Shown here: piece after piece, positions 35,760 to 44,827 of the stretch
Position numbering within the stretch: the first letter of the stretch is position 1
How the letters are laid out: every line of letters begins with the position of its first letter
Source: Alphaproteobacteria bacterium
GTDB lineage: Bacteria > Pseudomonadota > Alphaproteobacteria > CACIAM-22H2
Assembly: GCA_017308135.1 (NCBI GenBank)
Contig: JAFKFM010000007.1
Location: 452,001-516,000 of the forward strand
Length of the DNA stretch: 64,000 nt
Reading direction: 5' to 3'
Translations under genes and position numbers: made by a program
The notes under the pieces: generated by a model
Database searches by the model: none
Told to the model about the DNA's origin: nothing
What the model saw: only the letters and a program-made list of their open reading frames with translations

Positions 35760-37103
35760 TCATTTCTTGAGACCCATCCAGCGTTCGAGCCAGTGGATGT
35801 CGTAATTGCCGTCGATGAATTCCTGCGAGCGCGTCAGGCGGCGATGCAAGGGCAGCGTCGTCTGGATGCCGCCGATCACGTATTCGTCGAGGGCGCGGCG
35901 CAGGCGCATCAGGCATTCGTTGCGGCTGGTGCCGTGCACGATCAGCTTGGCGACCATCGAATCGTAATTCGACGGCACGCGGTAGCCCGAATAAAGGCCG
36001 CTATCGATGCGCACGCCCAAGCCGCCGGGCGTGTGATATTCGGCGATGCGCCCGGGCGACGGCGCGAAGGTCTCGGGATCCTCGGCGTTCACGCGGCATT
36101 CGATCGCGTGGCCTTGCAGGCGCACTTCATCTTGCGTGAACGCCATCGGCGCGCCCGACGCGATGCGGATCTGTTCGCGCACGAGGTCGAGGCCGCAGAC
36201 CATCTCGGTCACCGGATGCTCGACCTGCAGGCGGGTGTTCATTTCGATGAAGTAGAACTCGCCGTCCTGGTAAAGGAATTCGAGCGTGCCGGCGTTGCGG
36301 TAGCCGAGCTTCTTCAGCGCGTCGACGACGATCTTGCCCATCTTTTCGCGCTGCGCGGCATTGAGCGCGGGCGAGGGGCTTTCCTCCAGAACCTTCTGGT
36401 GCTTGCGCTGCAGCGAGCAATCGCGCTCGCCCAGATGCACGACGTTGCCGTGCGTATCGGCCAGCATCTGGAATTCGATATGGCGCGGATGGCCGAGATA
36501 TTTCTCGATATAGACGACGTCGTTGCCGAAATTCGCCCCCGCCTCGGCGCGGGCACCGCGATAGGCCTCCTCGAGCTCGGCCGGCGAATTGGCGACGCGC
36601 ATACCCTTGCCGCCGCCGCCGCCCGCCGCCTTGATGAGGACCGGGTAGCCGATTTCCTTGCCCAGCTTCAGCGCGGTTTCCATGTCGGCGACCGGACCGT
36701 CGGAGCCGGGCACGCACGGCACGCCCAGCGAGATCATCGCGCGCTTGGCTTCGATCTTGTCGCCCATCATCGCGATATGGTCGGGCGTGGGGCCGATGAA
36801 GGCGATCCCGTGATCCTCGACCATCCGCGCGAAATCCGCGTTTTCGGACAGGAAGCCGTAACCGGGATGGATCGCGTCCGCACCCGTGATGACGGCGGCG
36901 GAAATGATCGCGGCTTTGTTGAGATAGCTGTCGCGCGCGGGCGGCGGGCCGATGCACACGCTTTCGTCGGCCAGGCGCACATGCATGGCGTCCGCGTCGG
37001 CGGTGGAATGCACCGCGACCGTGTGGATGCCCAGCTCCTTGCACGCGCGATGGATGCGCAGCGCGATTTCGCCGCGATTCGCGATGAGGACTTTTTCGAA
37101 CAT
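35760..37103 (-). CDS. accC: Acetyl-CoA carboxylase, biotin carboxylase subunit
   Basis: A protein of 447 residues, standard length. It carboxylates biotin on AccB with bicarbonate and ATP, the first step of fatty acid synthesis. The N-terminal domain begins [20 protein letters not shown]. The ATP-grasp domain carries the glycine-rich loop [13 protein letters not shown], the bicarbonate/ATP-site EYHxx-equivalent segment [10 protein letters not shown], and [14 protein letters not shown] with catalytic residues. accB lies 11 bp upstream in transcription order. Together with CarB it is one of two bicarbonate-consuming enzymes in this window. Confidence 0.98.
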   Translation of the reverse strand: MFEKVLIANRGEIALRIHRACKELGIHTVAVHSTADADAMHVRLADESVCIGPPPARDSYLNKAAIISAAVITGADAIHPGYGFLSENADFARMVEDHGIAFIGPTPDHIAMMGDKIEAKRAMISLGVPCVPGSDGPVADMETALKLGKEIGYPVLIKAAGGGGGKGMRVANSPAELEEAYRGARAEAGANFGNDVVYIEKYLGHPRHIEFQMLADTHGNVVHLGERDCSLQRKHQKVLEESPSPALNAAQREKMGKIVVDALKKLGYRNAGTLEFLYQDGEFYFIEMNTRLQVEHPVTEMVCGLDLVREQIRIASGAPMAFTQDEVRLQGHAIECRVNAEDPETFAPSPGRIAEYHTPGGLGVRIDSGLYSGYRVPSNYDSMVAKLIVHGTSRNECLMRLRRALDEYVIGGIQTTLPLHRRLTRSQEFIDGNYDIHWLERWMGLKK

Positions 37104-37114
37104 CCCGGGCGCGC

Positions 37115-37648
37115 CTACTCGATCACGATCAGCGCTTCGCCGTATTCGACCGGCGCGCCGTTCTGCACGATGACGCGCGCGACCGTGCCGGCGCGCGGGG
37201 AGCGGATCGGGTTCATCACCTTCATCGCCTCGACGATCAGCAGCGTCTGGCCTTCCTTGACCTTGTCGCCCACGCGCACGAAAGCGGGCGCGCCGGGTTC
37301 GGCCGAAAGATAGGCTGTCCCCACCATCGGCGAGGTCACGGCGTTTTCAAGGCTCGCCTCGGCGGCGGGGGCCGCCGCGGCCGACGCGACGGGTGCCGCC
37401 GCCGGGGCCGGCGCGGCGATCGGGGCGGCGGCGTAAGCGACCGCGCCGCCGCTGCGCGACAGGCGCAGGCGCTTGTCGCCTTCGCGATATTCGAGTTCGA
37501 CGAGGCCCGTCTTTTCCAAAAGCTTGGCCAGGCGTTCGACGTCGGCCGAAGACGGGCCGAAGCTCGGCAGCGCCGGGGCGGCGGCTTTCGCGGCCGGCTT
37601 GGCGGCTTGTTTCTTGACGGGGGCGGGTTTCGATTTCTTGGCTGCCAT
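37115..37648 (-). CDS. accB: Acetyl-CoA carboxylase, biotin carboxyl carrier protein
   Basis: A protein of 177 residues. The Lys/Ala/Pro-rich start (MAAKKSKPAPVKKQAAKPAA) leads into a conserved helix (VERLAKLLEKTGLVELEYRE), an Ala/Pro linker and the biotinyl domain with the biotin-Lys in VEAMKVMN. I chose the ATG at 37646-37648. The frame extends upstream into aroQ but lacks similarity there. The N-terminal extension is longer than in E. coli, as in other alphaproteobacteria. The start lies 4 bp after the aroQ stop, so translation is likely coupled. Confidence 0.96.
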   Translation of the reverse strand: MAAKKSKPAPVKKQAAKPAAKAAAPALPSFGPSSADVERLAKLLEKTGLVELEYREGDKRLRLSRSGGAVAYAAAPIAAPAPAAAPVASAAAAPAAEASLENAVTSPMVGTAYLSAEPGAPAFVRVGDKVKEGQTLLIVEAMKVMNPIRSPRAGTVARVIVQNGAPVEYGEALIVIE

Positions 37649-37652
37649 GATT

Positions 37653-38108
37653 TTACTCGAGATCGGGATCGACGATGCGCGCCAAAGCTTCCAGCGCGAA
37701 GAGATAACCTTGCGGGCCGAGGCCCGCGATGACGCCTTTGGCCACGCGGCTGACATAGGAATGGTGACGGAATTCCTCGCGCGCGTGGATGTTGGTGATG
37801 TGGACTTCGATGACCGGCAGATCGGCGGCGGTCAGCGCGTCCATCAACGCCACGGAGGTATGCGTCAGACCGCCCGGATTGATGATGATGCCGTCGGCGG
37901 TCCGGCGCGCTTCCTGGATCCAGTCGATAAGGTGGCCTTCGTGGTTCGACTGGCGGAAATCGACCTCGACGCCCAAATCTTCGGCCAGCGCCCGGCACTC
38001 GCCTTCGACGTCGGCAAGGGTCGTGCGGCCGTAGATTTCCGGCTGCCTTGTGCCCAGCATATTGAGATTGGGCCCGTTCAGGATCAGCAGAGTTGGCTTG
38101 GGCTCCAA
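37653..38108 (-). CDS. aroQ: 3-dehydroquinate dehydratase, type II
   Basis: A protein of 151 residues, the compact type II enzyme of the shikimate pathway. Motifs are [20 protein letters not shown] with the catalytic Tyr, [33 protein letters not shown] and [19 protein letters not shown] with the active-site His. It is first gene of aroQ-accB-accC-aat, an order conserved across proteobacteria. The start ATG at 38106-38108 is about 35 bp from the probable transcription start. Confidence 0.97.
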   Translation of the reverse strand: MEPKPTLLILNGPNLNMLGTRQPEIYGRTTLADVEGECRALAEDLGVEVDFRQSNHEGHLIDWIQEARRTADGIIINPGGLTHTSVALMDALTAADLPVIEVHITNIHAREEFRHHSYVSRVAKGVIAGLGPQGYLFALEALARIVDPDLE

Positions 38109-38149
38109 GGGCGTCGGGCCTCCGAAGGGGGACGAGTCGCTAGGGCGCG

Positions 38150-38177
38150 GTTATAGCAAGGGGGGAGGGGGGCGCAA
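38150..38177 (-). promoter_or_regulatory. Possible promoter of aroQ-accB-accC-aat
   Basis: On the minus strand TTGCGC (complement of 38172-38177) and TATAAC (complement of 38150-38155) are 16 bp apart. Transcription would start near 38143, about 35 nt before the aroQ ATG. The -35 match is weak. Confidence 0.4.
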
Positions 38178-38307
38178 ATCGCTCTTTTCGGCCGAATCCG
38201 GCCGGGATTTCCGGGTGTTGCGCCGCGCGCAGGGGACGGTTGCGGGTGTTTTGCGTGGCCGGGGGCGATTTGCCGGGCATGATGCCCCCGCCCGCACAAG
38301 GAACGTC

Positions 38308-39198
38308 ATGAGCAAAGAACAGGTCGCCGTCCTTCTCGCCGCCGTCGCCGCCATTCTGGGCGGCACCGCGTTCGTCGCGTCGCGCTACGCGGTCGCCGAA
38401 AGCGAACCGATGACCGTCGCGTTCCTGCGGGCGCTGGGGGCGGGCGTCGGGCTTGCGATCATCGCCTGGGGCGTGCCGGGGCGGCGCGCGGGCTGGATCG
38501 CACGCCGCGATATTCTGCCGATCATTCTGCTGGGCGCGTTGATGTTCGCGGGCTTCGGCTGGCTGTTCGCGACGGGTACAAGCTACATCCCCGCCGCGCG
38601 CGCGGCGTTGATCTTGTCGCTGATGCCGGTGCTCGCCTTGGCGCTGGCGGCGGCGATGGGGCAGGAGAAATTGAGCGTCAACAAAGTCGCGGCCTGCGTG
38701 CTGGCGGCATTGGGCGTGGCGGTGGCGCTGGGCGACCGGGCGGGCGGCGGGCCCGAGGCGTGGAAGGGCGATCTCGTCATGCTGTTCGCCGCAATGGTCG
38801 GGGCGACGCACACCGTGCTGTCGGCGCGTTACGTGCGCCGCTACAAGCCGATGTCGCTGACCGCGATGCAATGCCTCGCCGGCGCCGCCGCGCTGGGGGC
38901 CGCGTTGGTCGTGCGCGGCGATTTCTCCGGCTTCGGAAATTTCAGCGCGTCGGGCTGGTTCGCGATGTTCTGGCTCACCTTTCCGGCGGGGCTCGTCGGC
39001 TATTACCTATGGTTCTTCGCGTTGACGCGGATTTCGGCGTCGAACGTCACGTTGTTCGTGACGCTCAATCCGATCGCTGCCGCTGCGGTCGGCGCGCTGG
39101 TGCTGGGCGAGGCCGTGGATTGGCGCCTGGGGGCGGGTTTCGCCTGTATCGCCGTGGCGATCGCGCTGGCCAGCCGGCGCAAGCCGGACGCGGGATGA
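38308..39198 (+). CDS. DMT superfamily (EamA) transporter
   Basis: An inner-membrane protein of 296 residues with ten hydrophobic segments in two EamA repeats. The first starts VLLAAVAAILGGTAFVASRY and contains PMTVAFLRALGAG. The second starts VMLFAAMVGATHTVLSARYV and contains TAMQCLAGAAALG and VTLFVTLNPIAAA. DMT transporters export amino acids, metabolites or drugs; substrate cannot be told. I chose the ATG at 38308 (AAGGAACGTC upstream); the frame upstream is long but lacks similarity. It diverges from aroQ, with 199 bp between that hold the aroQ promoter candidate and nothing else I can identify. Confidence 0.86.
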   Translation: MSKEQVAVLLAAVAAILGGTAFVASRYAVAESEPMTVAFLRALGAGVGLAIIAWGVPGRRAGWIARRDILPIILLGALMFAGFGWLFATGTSYIPAARAALILSLMPVLALALAAAMGQEKLSVNKVAACVLAALGVAVALGDRAGGGPEAWKGDLVMLFAAMVGATHTVLSARYVRRYKPMSLTAMQCLAGAAALGAALVVRGDFSGFGNFSASGWFAMFWLTFPAGLVGYYLWFFALTRISASNVTLFVTLNPIAAAAVGALVLGEAVDWRLGAGFACIAVAIALASRRKPDAG

Positions 39199-39259
39199 GC
39201 GGGTGCAAATCGTAGCGTCCGGCGCTATCTTCCCGGCATAATCGTTGGGAAAACCGGTC

Positions 39260-39907
39260 ATGAAACTTTGGGGCTATTTCCGTTCATCGGCCGCCTTCCG
39301 CACGCGCATCGCGCTGGGCTTGAAGGGCTTGCCCTACGACAACGAATTCATCCATCTGCGCAAGGCCGAACAGCGGTCGCCCGAGTTCCTCGCGCGCAAT
39401 CCGCAAGGCCTGATCCCGTATCTGCGGGACGGCGATCTCGGCATCGCGCAGTCGCTGGCGATTTGCGAGTATCTCGACGAAGCCTATCCCGATAAGCCGT
39501 TGCTGCCGCCCGACATTCCCGGCCGCGCGCGGGTGCGCAATCTCGCCTTCGCGATCGCGTGCGACATCCATCCGCTCAACAATCTGCGCGTCCTCAATTA
39601 TTTGAGCGACACGCTGAAGCTCGACAAGGCGGGCGTGGCGGCCTGGTATCGGCATTGGATCGCCGTGGGCTTCGACGCGCTGGAGAAGGAATTCGCGTCG
39701 CCCGAAACGGGGAAATTCTGCCACGGCGATACGCCCACGCTCGCCGATGTGTGCCTGGTGCCGCAAACCTTCAACGCCAAACGCTTCTATAGCGACGCGG
39801 AACTCGACGCCGCTTGGCCGCGCCTGATGGCGATTTTCAAAACCTGCATGACGGTGCCCGCCTTCGACGCGGCGCGGCCCGAAAATCAACCGGACGCCGA
39901 AACATGA
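39260..39907 (+). CDS. maiA: Maleylacetoacetate isomerase (zeta-class glutathione S-transferase)
   Basis: A protein of 215 residues that isomerises maleylacetoacetate to fumarylacetoacetate in tyrosine degradation, using glutathione. Signature segments are LWGYFRSSAAFRTRIALGLK (zeta-class SSxxxxR catalytic motif, here SSAAFR rather than SSCSxR), NPQGLIPYLRDGD, IAQSLAICEYLDEAYP, IHPLNNLRVLNYL and TLADVCLVPQTFNAKRF. No other homogentisate-pathway gene is adjacent, so a general zeta-GST role is possible. I chose the ATG at 39260 over an in-frame TTG at 39245. The PAS gene overlaps its stop by 4 nt. Confidence 0.85.
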   Translation: MKLWGYFRSSAAFRTRIALGLKGLPYDNEFIHLRKAEQRSPEFLARNPQGLIPYLRDGDLGIAQSLAICEYLDEAYPDKPLLPPDIPGRARVRNLAFAIACDIHPLNNLRVLNYLSDTLKLDKAGVAAWYRHWIAVGFDALEKEFASPETGKFCHGDTPTLADVCLVPQTFNAKRFYSDAELDAAWPRLMAIFKTCMTVPAFDAARPENQPDAET

Positions 39908-40398
39908 TCGGCGGCGAACCCGGCGCACTCGATCACGTGCCGGCGGACGCCGATCCGCGCGTCCACGCATTTCATGCGTATTGGCGGCGCATGGCGCCGG
40001 GGCCCGGTCTGCTGCCCGCACGCCGGCATTTCGATCCGACCGCGATGCCCGAACTCATGCCCAATATCTGGCTGCTCGATATCGTCGGCGCGCCGCCGCG
40101 CTTCCGCTATCGGCTGATCGGCACAGCACTCGATACCGGGCCGCTCGCCGGCGCCACCGGGCGTTTCATGGACGAGGTCTCGCCCGATTTCGCGGTCAAC
40201 CCGACGCTGCCCGATTATCACGCGGTGGCGAAAGGGGCGATCAGCTGGCGGCGCGGCGCGCCCGCCTTCCGCTTCATAGAGATGTGGCGCGCGATCGAAC
40301 GCATCATGCTGCCCTTGGCCGAGGACGGCAAAACGCCCGACATGATGCTGAACCTTACTTTGGTGCTGGAGCGCGCGCCGCCGCGACCAGATTTTTAA
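39904..40398 (+). CDS. PAS_5-type PAS domain protein
   Basis: A protein of 164 residues of the small alphaproteobacterial PAS family (PAS_5, formerly DUF1457). It contains VHAFHAYWRRMAPGPGLLPA, DPTAMPELMPNIWLLDIV, FRYRLIGTALDTGPLAGATG and PLAEDGKTPDMMLNLTLVL. It is a single PAS fold without an output domain, probably a small sensor or adaptor; ligand unknown. It overlaps maiA by ATGA, suggesting one transcript. Its last 44 bp overlap the convergent dsbA-like gene, so the two C-termini share DNA. Confidence 0.78.
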   Translation: MIGGEPGALDHVPADADPRVHAFHAYWRRMAPGPGLLPARRHFDPTAMPELMPNIWLLDIVGAPPRFRYRLIGTALDTGPLAGATGRFMDEVSPDFAVNPTLPDYHAVAKGAISWRRGAPAFRFIEMWRAIERIMLPLAEDGKTPDMMLNLTLVLERAPPRPDF

Positions 40399-41095
40399 GC
40401 GTCGCGAGATCGACCGCGCCGGGCACGAGCGCCTCGCCGATCGCGAAGCCCGGCGTGCCGGTGAAGGCGAGGGCGCGGGCGAGCGTATCGTTCTTCTGAA
40501 GGATCGCGGCGATACGCGGGGATTCCATGTCGCGGCGCAGGCGATCGACGTCGAGCCCGCTCTCGCGCGCGATCCGGAAAATCGAAGTCTCGTCGATCTG
40601 CGAACGCGTCGTCATCAGCGCGTCGTGGAAAGCATCGTAACGCGCGTCGCCTTGCGCGCGCGCGGCCAAAGCCGCACGGCTCGCGATCACCGAGGGCGGG
40701 CCCAGGATCGGCCAATCGCGGCGCACCAGCTTCACGTCCTTTTCGGCCGCGAGCAATTCCTTGATCGGCCCGGCCATGCGCCGGCAATAGGGGCAGCGAT
40801 AATCGAAGAACTCGACCAGCACGACGGTTCCGCGCGGATTGCCTGCGACGGGGATATCGGGATCGTTTTCGAGTTCGCGCCGGCGCTCGGTCAGCGTTTG
40901 CTTGGCCGCTTCGCGCTGCTGGGCTTCGCCGCGTTTTTCGAGCGCGTCGAGCGCTTCGAGAACGATCTCCGGCTCGCGGCGGATCAAATCGCGCACGATC
41001 TGTTCGATCGCCGCCTTATCGAGCGCCGGCGCTTGCGCTTGGGCGGGCCCGATAAGTGCCAGCATCAACGCCGCCGCGGCGAAGATGCGCTTCAT
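40355..41095 (-). CDS. DsbA-family periplasmic thiol oxidoreductase
   Basis: A protein of 246 residues. The signal peptide is MKRIFAAAALMLALIGPAQA. A helical N-terminal region (AIEQIVRDLIRREPEIVLEA) precedes a thioredoxin fold with the active site Cys101-Pro-Tyr-Cys104 (FFDYRCPYC) and a cis-Pro in FTGTPGFAIGE. This is the Com1/ScsC-like type of DsbA with an N-terminal oligomerisation region; it could oxidise, isomerise or reduce disulfides. It is the last of three minus-strand genes overlapping by 4 nt each: M48 peptidase, DUF3047 lipoprotein, DsbA. That suggests a periplasmic protein quality unit. Confidence 0.9.
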   Translation of the reverse strand: MKRIFAAAALMLALIGPAQAQAPALDKAAIEQIVRDLIRREPEIVLEALDALEKRGEAQQREAAKQTLTERRRELENDPDIPVAGNPRGTVVLVEFFDYRCPYCRRMAGPIKELLAAEKDVKLVRRDWPILGPPSVIASRAALAARAQGDARYDAFHDALMTTRSQIDETSIFRIARESGLDVDRLRRDMESPRIAAILQKNDTLARALAFTGTPGFAIGEALVPGAVDLATLKNLVAAARAPAPK

Positions 41096-41865
41096 CGCGT
41101 GAGATACGCTTCGGAGATATAGCCGATCGCGCCGGGCACGCCGTCGGGCACGGGGCCGGAGAAGCCGCCCAGGCCCACCATCACGATGCGCATCTTGGCG
41201 GGATCGCCGCTCGGCCAGAAGCGCTTATAGAGCTCGTTGAGGTCGATCGCCTCGACATGCCAATTGCCCGCCTGCTCGGCGCGCGGCTCGCGCAGCACGA
41301 TGCGCCTTCCGGATTCGTCGGCGGTCCATTTGCGCTGCTGCGCCATTTCGGCGCGCGCCGCGCCGAAGCCGCCGAACGAGATTTCGACCCAATGATCGTA
41401 TTCGGCGGGCTCGACGAAGGCCCACGACGCAAGACGCTCGCTGAACGGCCGGTCGACCGAGCGGAAGAACACGACCATGCGAAGGCCGCGCTCCTGTCCC
41501 GTGCCCGGCCCGCCGCCGAAAACGCTGGGCTCCAGATACCAGCTCCAGCGCAGGAAGGGCGTCGCGGCGAGGCTCGCGTCCACGCGCCGCGCCATTATCG
41601 AGCCGCCGGGCGCGTCGGGGCGGATGGCGAGCGTGCCTTGCAGATCGACGACCGTCAGCGGGCCCTCGTTCGCCTGGCGGCGCGTCCACCATTGTTCGGG
41701 GGCGGGATTGGATTGGGCGCCGGGAATGCGGTCGAGCAAACGGATCGTGCCGTCGACGACCGAGGCGCGCGTCGCTTGCGCGGGTGCCGGCGCGTTGCCG
41801 GACGGTCCGCTCGCGCACGCGGCGAGGACGAGCAGGACGGCAGCGATGACGATGTGTTTTTTCAT
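41092..41865 (-). CDS. DUF3047 domain lipoprotein
   Basis: A protein of 257 residues. The lipoprotein signal is MKKHIVIAAVLLVLAACASG with lipobox LAAC. The mature part matches DUF3047: LQGTLAIRPDAPGGSIMARR, FLRWSWYLEP, RGLRMVVFFRSVD, WVEISFGGFG, EAIDLNELYKRFW and VMVGLGGFSGPV, a mostly beta fold resembling carbohydrate-binding jelly rolls. Function unknown. It overlaps both the upstream M48 gene and the downstream dsbA-like gene by ATGA, so it is almost certainly made with them. The start ATG at 41863-41865 gives the proper signal peptide. Confidence 0.82.
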   Translation of the reverse strand: MKKHIVIAAVLLVLAACASGPSGNAPAPAQATRASVVDGTIRLLDRIPGAQSNPAPEQWWTRRQANEGPLTVVDLQGTLAIRPDAPGGSIMARRVDASLAATPFLRWSWYLEPSVFGGGPGTGQERGLRMVVFFRSVDRPFSERLASWAFVEPAEYDHWVEISFGGFGAARAEMAQQRKWTADESGRRIVLREPRAEQAGNWHVEAIDLNELYKRFWPSGDPAKMRIVMVGLGGFSGPVPDGVPGAIGYISEAYLTR

Positions 41866-43253
41866 TGGCGGGGCGGGTTTGGGTCGATCGCGTTTTTGAT
41901 GTCTTGGGCACGCAGGATATAAGTCGAACCCGCCGGGAGCAAACGTTCCGCCCGCTCGGCGAAGCCGCGCGCGGCCACGCGCTGGCCCATCAGCAGCGCG
42001 TATTCGGCCTGCGACAGTGCCGCCATGCCCATTTGCCCGTCGCGGCCATAGGCGACGGCGAGCTGGCGGTGGATTTCGGCGGTTTCCGGTTCGCGCGCCT
42101 GGGCCTGGATCAGATTGTCGATCGCGGCTTTGAGCAGGGCCGGATCCTCGGTCGCGACCTGCGCGGAAGCGAGGCCCAAGCGCAGCAGCGCGTTCGCCGG
42201 CACCTTCGCGACGGCTTTTTCGTAGAACGGGATCGCGTCGCGCGGGCGGCCGTTTTCGTAGGTGAACTGGCCGCGCGATTCGGCGAACCACGGATCGTCG
42301 GGATGATCCTTCAGCAGCGCGTCCATCAACGGGATCGCGCGCATCATGTCGCCGCGCCGGTAATAGGCCCAGCTGCGCGCGTAGCGCGCCTCCAGCGACG
42401 TATCGCTTTCGCGAAACTGCGACAGCGCGCGCGCGGGCTCGATATAGCCGATCAGCTTGGCGCGCATGCGCTTGTGCATCTCGACGAATTCGGGCCGCGT
42501 GGGCGCGTTGGAGAAGCGCGAACCGGCGACGAAATTCTGGATGAAGTCGATGCGTTCGCGCGTCACCGGGTGGGTGCGCACGTAAGGATCCTGGCGCTCG
42601 ATCATCGCGAATTCCTGATCCTGCAGGATCTGCATGAATTCGAGAAAGCCCTTGGCGGATTGCTGCGAGCGATCGAGAAACGTGGTGCCCGCCTGATCGG
42701 CGGAGGATTCCAGGGCGCGCGAATAGCGCAGAAAGCTGCGCTCCGCGATTTGCTGACCGGCCATCACCGACGCGATCGCCGCGTCGCCGCGCCCGGCGAC
42801 GGCCGCGGCCGCGGCCCCCAGCAGCGAAATGACCGACGCCGTCCACGCGTCGCGCATCGCTTCGGGCAGGCGCGCCAAATGGCCGCCCGCGATATGGCCG
42901 GTTTCGTGCGCGATCACGCCGATCAACTGGCCGGGATTCTCCGTGCGCATCAGCAGACCGGTGTGGAAGAACATGTTCTGGCCGATCGCCACGAAGGCGT
43001 TCAGCGTCCGGTCGTTGATGAGATGGACGTTGATATCGTCGGGATTGAGGCCGGCGACGCGGAAAATCGGCGTCGCATAGGCGCGGATGATCGTTTCGGT
43101 TTCCGCGTCGCGGATGAACTGGATGCGCTGCTGGGCCTGTGCGCTCGCCGGCGGGGGTTGCCAGAGTGCGACCGAAAAGGCGATAACGCCCGCGAGGCCC
43201 GCTTTTCCGGCGGCCCGCAAGAATTTCGCATAATCGAGCAGTTTCAATCGCAT
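41862..43253 (-). CDS. M48 family periplasmic metalloprotease with TPR region (BepA/YfgC-like)
   Basis: A protein of 463 residues. A signal peptide ends near ASAQAQ (about residue 40). The catalytic domain has the zinc motif HETGH (116-120) and the third ligand Glu in ALESSADQAG near residue 182. The C-terminal half is a TPR solenoid (RSWAYYRRGDMMRAIPLMDA, FTYENGRPRDAIPFYEKAV). BepA assists LptD assembly and degrades misfolded outer membrane proteins; a similar role is likely but not shown. I chose the ATG at 43251-43253 (MRLKLLDY) over a longer frame to 43310. Its start codon overlaps the divergent GGT-like start. Confidence 0.9.
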   Translation of the reverse strand: MRLKLLDYAKFLRAAGKAGLAGVIAFSVALWQPPPASAQAQQRIQFIRDAETETIIRAYATPIFRVAGLNPDDINVHLINDRTLNAFVAIGQNMFFHTGLLMRTENPGQLIGVIAHETGHIAGGHLARLPEAMRDAWTASVISLLGAAAAAVAGRGDAAIASVMAGQQIAERSFLRYSRALESSADQAGTTFLDRSQQSAKGFLEFMQILQDQEFAMIERQDPYVRTHPVTRERIDFIQNFVAGSRFSNAPTRPEFVEMHKRMRAKLIGYIEPARALSQFRESDTSLEARYARSWAYYRRGDMMRAIPLMDALLKDHPDDPWFAESRGQFTYENGRPRDAIPFYEKAVAKVPANALLRLGLASAQVATEDPALLKAAIDNLIQAQAREPETAEIHRQLAVAYGRDGQMGMAALSQAEYALLMGQRVAARGFAERAERLLPAGSTYILRAQDIKNAIDPNPPRQ

Positions 43254-44811
43254 GACCCTGTTTCCAAGCCCGACGCACGGCGTGCGGACCCAAGCTAGGG
43301 CCACCGGCACGGCAAATCAATCGCCCAAGAACGGCCTTTTCATGGCGGGCTTGCTCGCATCCGGCATGGCTTTGTCGGGCTGTTCCTGGCTCGGGATGGG
43401 CGGCACGAAGACCGAGGATTTGGGCGTCGTCGGATCGGTGCGCGGCTTTCTGGGCGGGGCGACATTGGCCGAGCCGCGGGCGGCATTGGTCGCGCGCGAC
43501 ATCCTGTCCGCCGGCGGATCGGCGACCGATGCGGCGGTCGCGGCGACGCTGACGCTGACCGTTACGTTGCCGAGCCAAGCGCCGCTGGGCGGCGGCGGGT
43601 TCTGCCTGGTCGCGACGGGCAGCGGGCGCACGCGCAGCGTCGAATCGATTTCGTTCCCCGCGACGGCGGCGAGTGCGGACGCGCAAATCGCCACGCCGGG
43701 AATTCCGCGCGGGTTGTTCGCGCTGCATGCGCGCTATGGCCGCCTGCGTTGGGAGCAGGTCGTCAGCCCGGCCGAAAGTTTCGCGCGCAACGGCACCGAG
43801 GCGACGCGGGCGTTGGCCATCGACGTCGCCGCGAACGCGCAACGCCTGGCCGAGGATCCGGGTTTGCGCGCGATCTTCCTGCCGCAAGGCCGCCCGATCG
43901 CGGAAGGCGAGCGCATGGTGCAGCCGCAAATGGCGGCGGCGTTGGGCGTGTTGCGCAGCCGCGGCCCCGGCGATTTGCATAACGGGCAATATGCGCGCGC
44001 GATGCTGCAATCGCTGGACGCGGCGGGGATCCGTCTGACGGCGGCGGAATTGGCGTCCGGCATGGCGCAGACCCAGCCGTCGATCCGGGTGGGCGAAAGC
44101 AACGATCTGTTCGTCGGCACCACGCCCGCCGCCGGCGCGCTGGCGGTGGGGCAAATCTTCGGCGCGCTTGAATCGCGCTGGCGGCCGACGGCCCCCGACG
44201 CGCGCTTGCCGCTGCTGGTGTCGACCGCCGCCGCCGCGTCGCGCGATCGCGCGCAATGGCTGCAGGCGGATCTATCGTCGCGCCTGCCGATGGGCGAAGC
44301 GATGGCCACCGCGCGTATTCGTAGCCTTGCCGGCGTGGGCGGCGAATTCGCCTCCGAGCCCGATACGGCATCGGGCACGAGTTTCGCGATCGTTGATCGC
44401 GACGGCGGTGCGGTCGCTTGCGCGCTGACCGGTCATGCGCCGTTCGGCATCGCCAAACTGCCGCAAGGGACGGCGTTTCCGCTGGCGCCCGCGCCGCGTG
44501 TCGGTGGGCCCGATACGCGCTGGCTGACCGTGGCGATCGCGTTGCGCGAACGCAACGACGTGACCTTCGTCGGCGCGGCGTCCGGCGGGGCGGCGGCACC
44601 TTTGGCGCTGGCACGCGCGGCCCTCGACACGCTGCAAGGGCGCGAAGCGTTGGCGGCGTCGATCGAAGCGCCGCGCGCGACTTTGCCCGCGAACGGCGAA
44701 GCCGCGCGCGTACAGGCGATCCATTGCCCCGGCGGTTTGATCGCCGATGGCAATACGTGCCGGATCGAAACCGATCGGCGCGGTGCGGGTCTCGCGATTG
44801 GTTCGAATTGA
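43252..44811 (+). CDS. Gamma-glutamyltransferase-like lipoprotein with altered catalytic site
   Basis: 519 residues from the first ATG; in-frame GTG at 43282 or ATG at 43342 are alternative starts. A lipobox LSGC lies in MAGLLASGMALSGCSW. The fold matches GGT: SAGGSATDAAVAATLTLTVT, LGGGGFCLV, GIPRGLFALHARYGRLRWEQ. Catalytic GGTs have Thr-Thr-His before the SVVD strand. Here the aligned stretch is GTSFAIVD with Gly375 at the nucleophile position and Ser for His. The autoprocessing and transferase chemistry may be lost. It diverges from the M48 gene with start codons sharing CATG. A binding or inactive role is inference. Confidence 0.75.
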   Translation: MTLFPSPTHGVRTQARATGTANQSPKNGLFMAGLLASGMALSGCSWLGMGGTKTEDLGVVGSVRGFLGGATLAEPRAALVARDILSAGGSATDAAVAATLTLTVTLPSQAPLGGGGFCLVATGSGRTRSVESISFPATAASADAQIATPGIPRGLFALHARYGRLRWEQVVSPAESFARNGTEATRALAIDVAANAQRLAEDPGLRAIFLPQGRPIAEGERMVQPQMAAALGVLRSRGPGDLHNGQYARAMLQSLDAAGIRLTAAELASGMAQTQPSIRVGESNDLFVGTTPAAGALAVGQIFGALESRWRPTAPDARLPLLVSTAAAASRDRAQWLQADLSSRLPMGEAMATARIRSLAGVGGEFASEPDTASGTSFAIVDRDGGAVACALTGHAPFGIAKLPQGTAFPLAPAPRVGGPDTRWLTVAIALRERNDVTFVGAASGGAAAPLALARAALDTLQGREALAASIEAPRATLPANGEAARVQAIHCPGGLIADGNTCRIETDRRGAGLAIGSN

Positions 44812-44827
44812 GAGGCGGTTCAAATTA

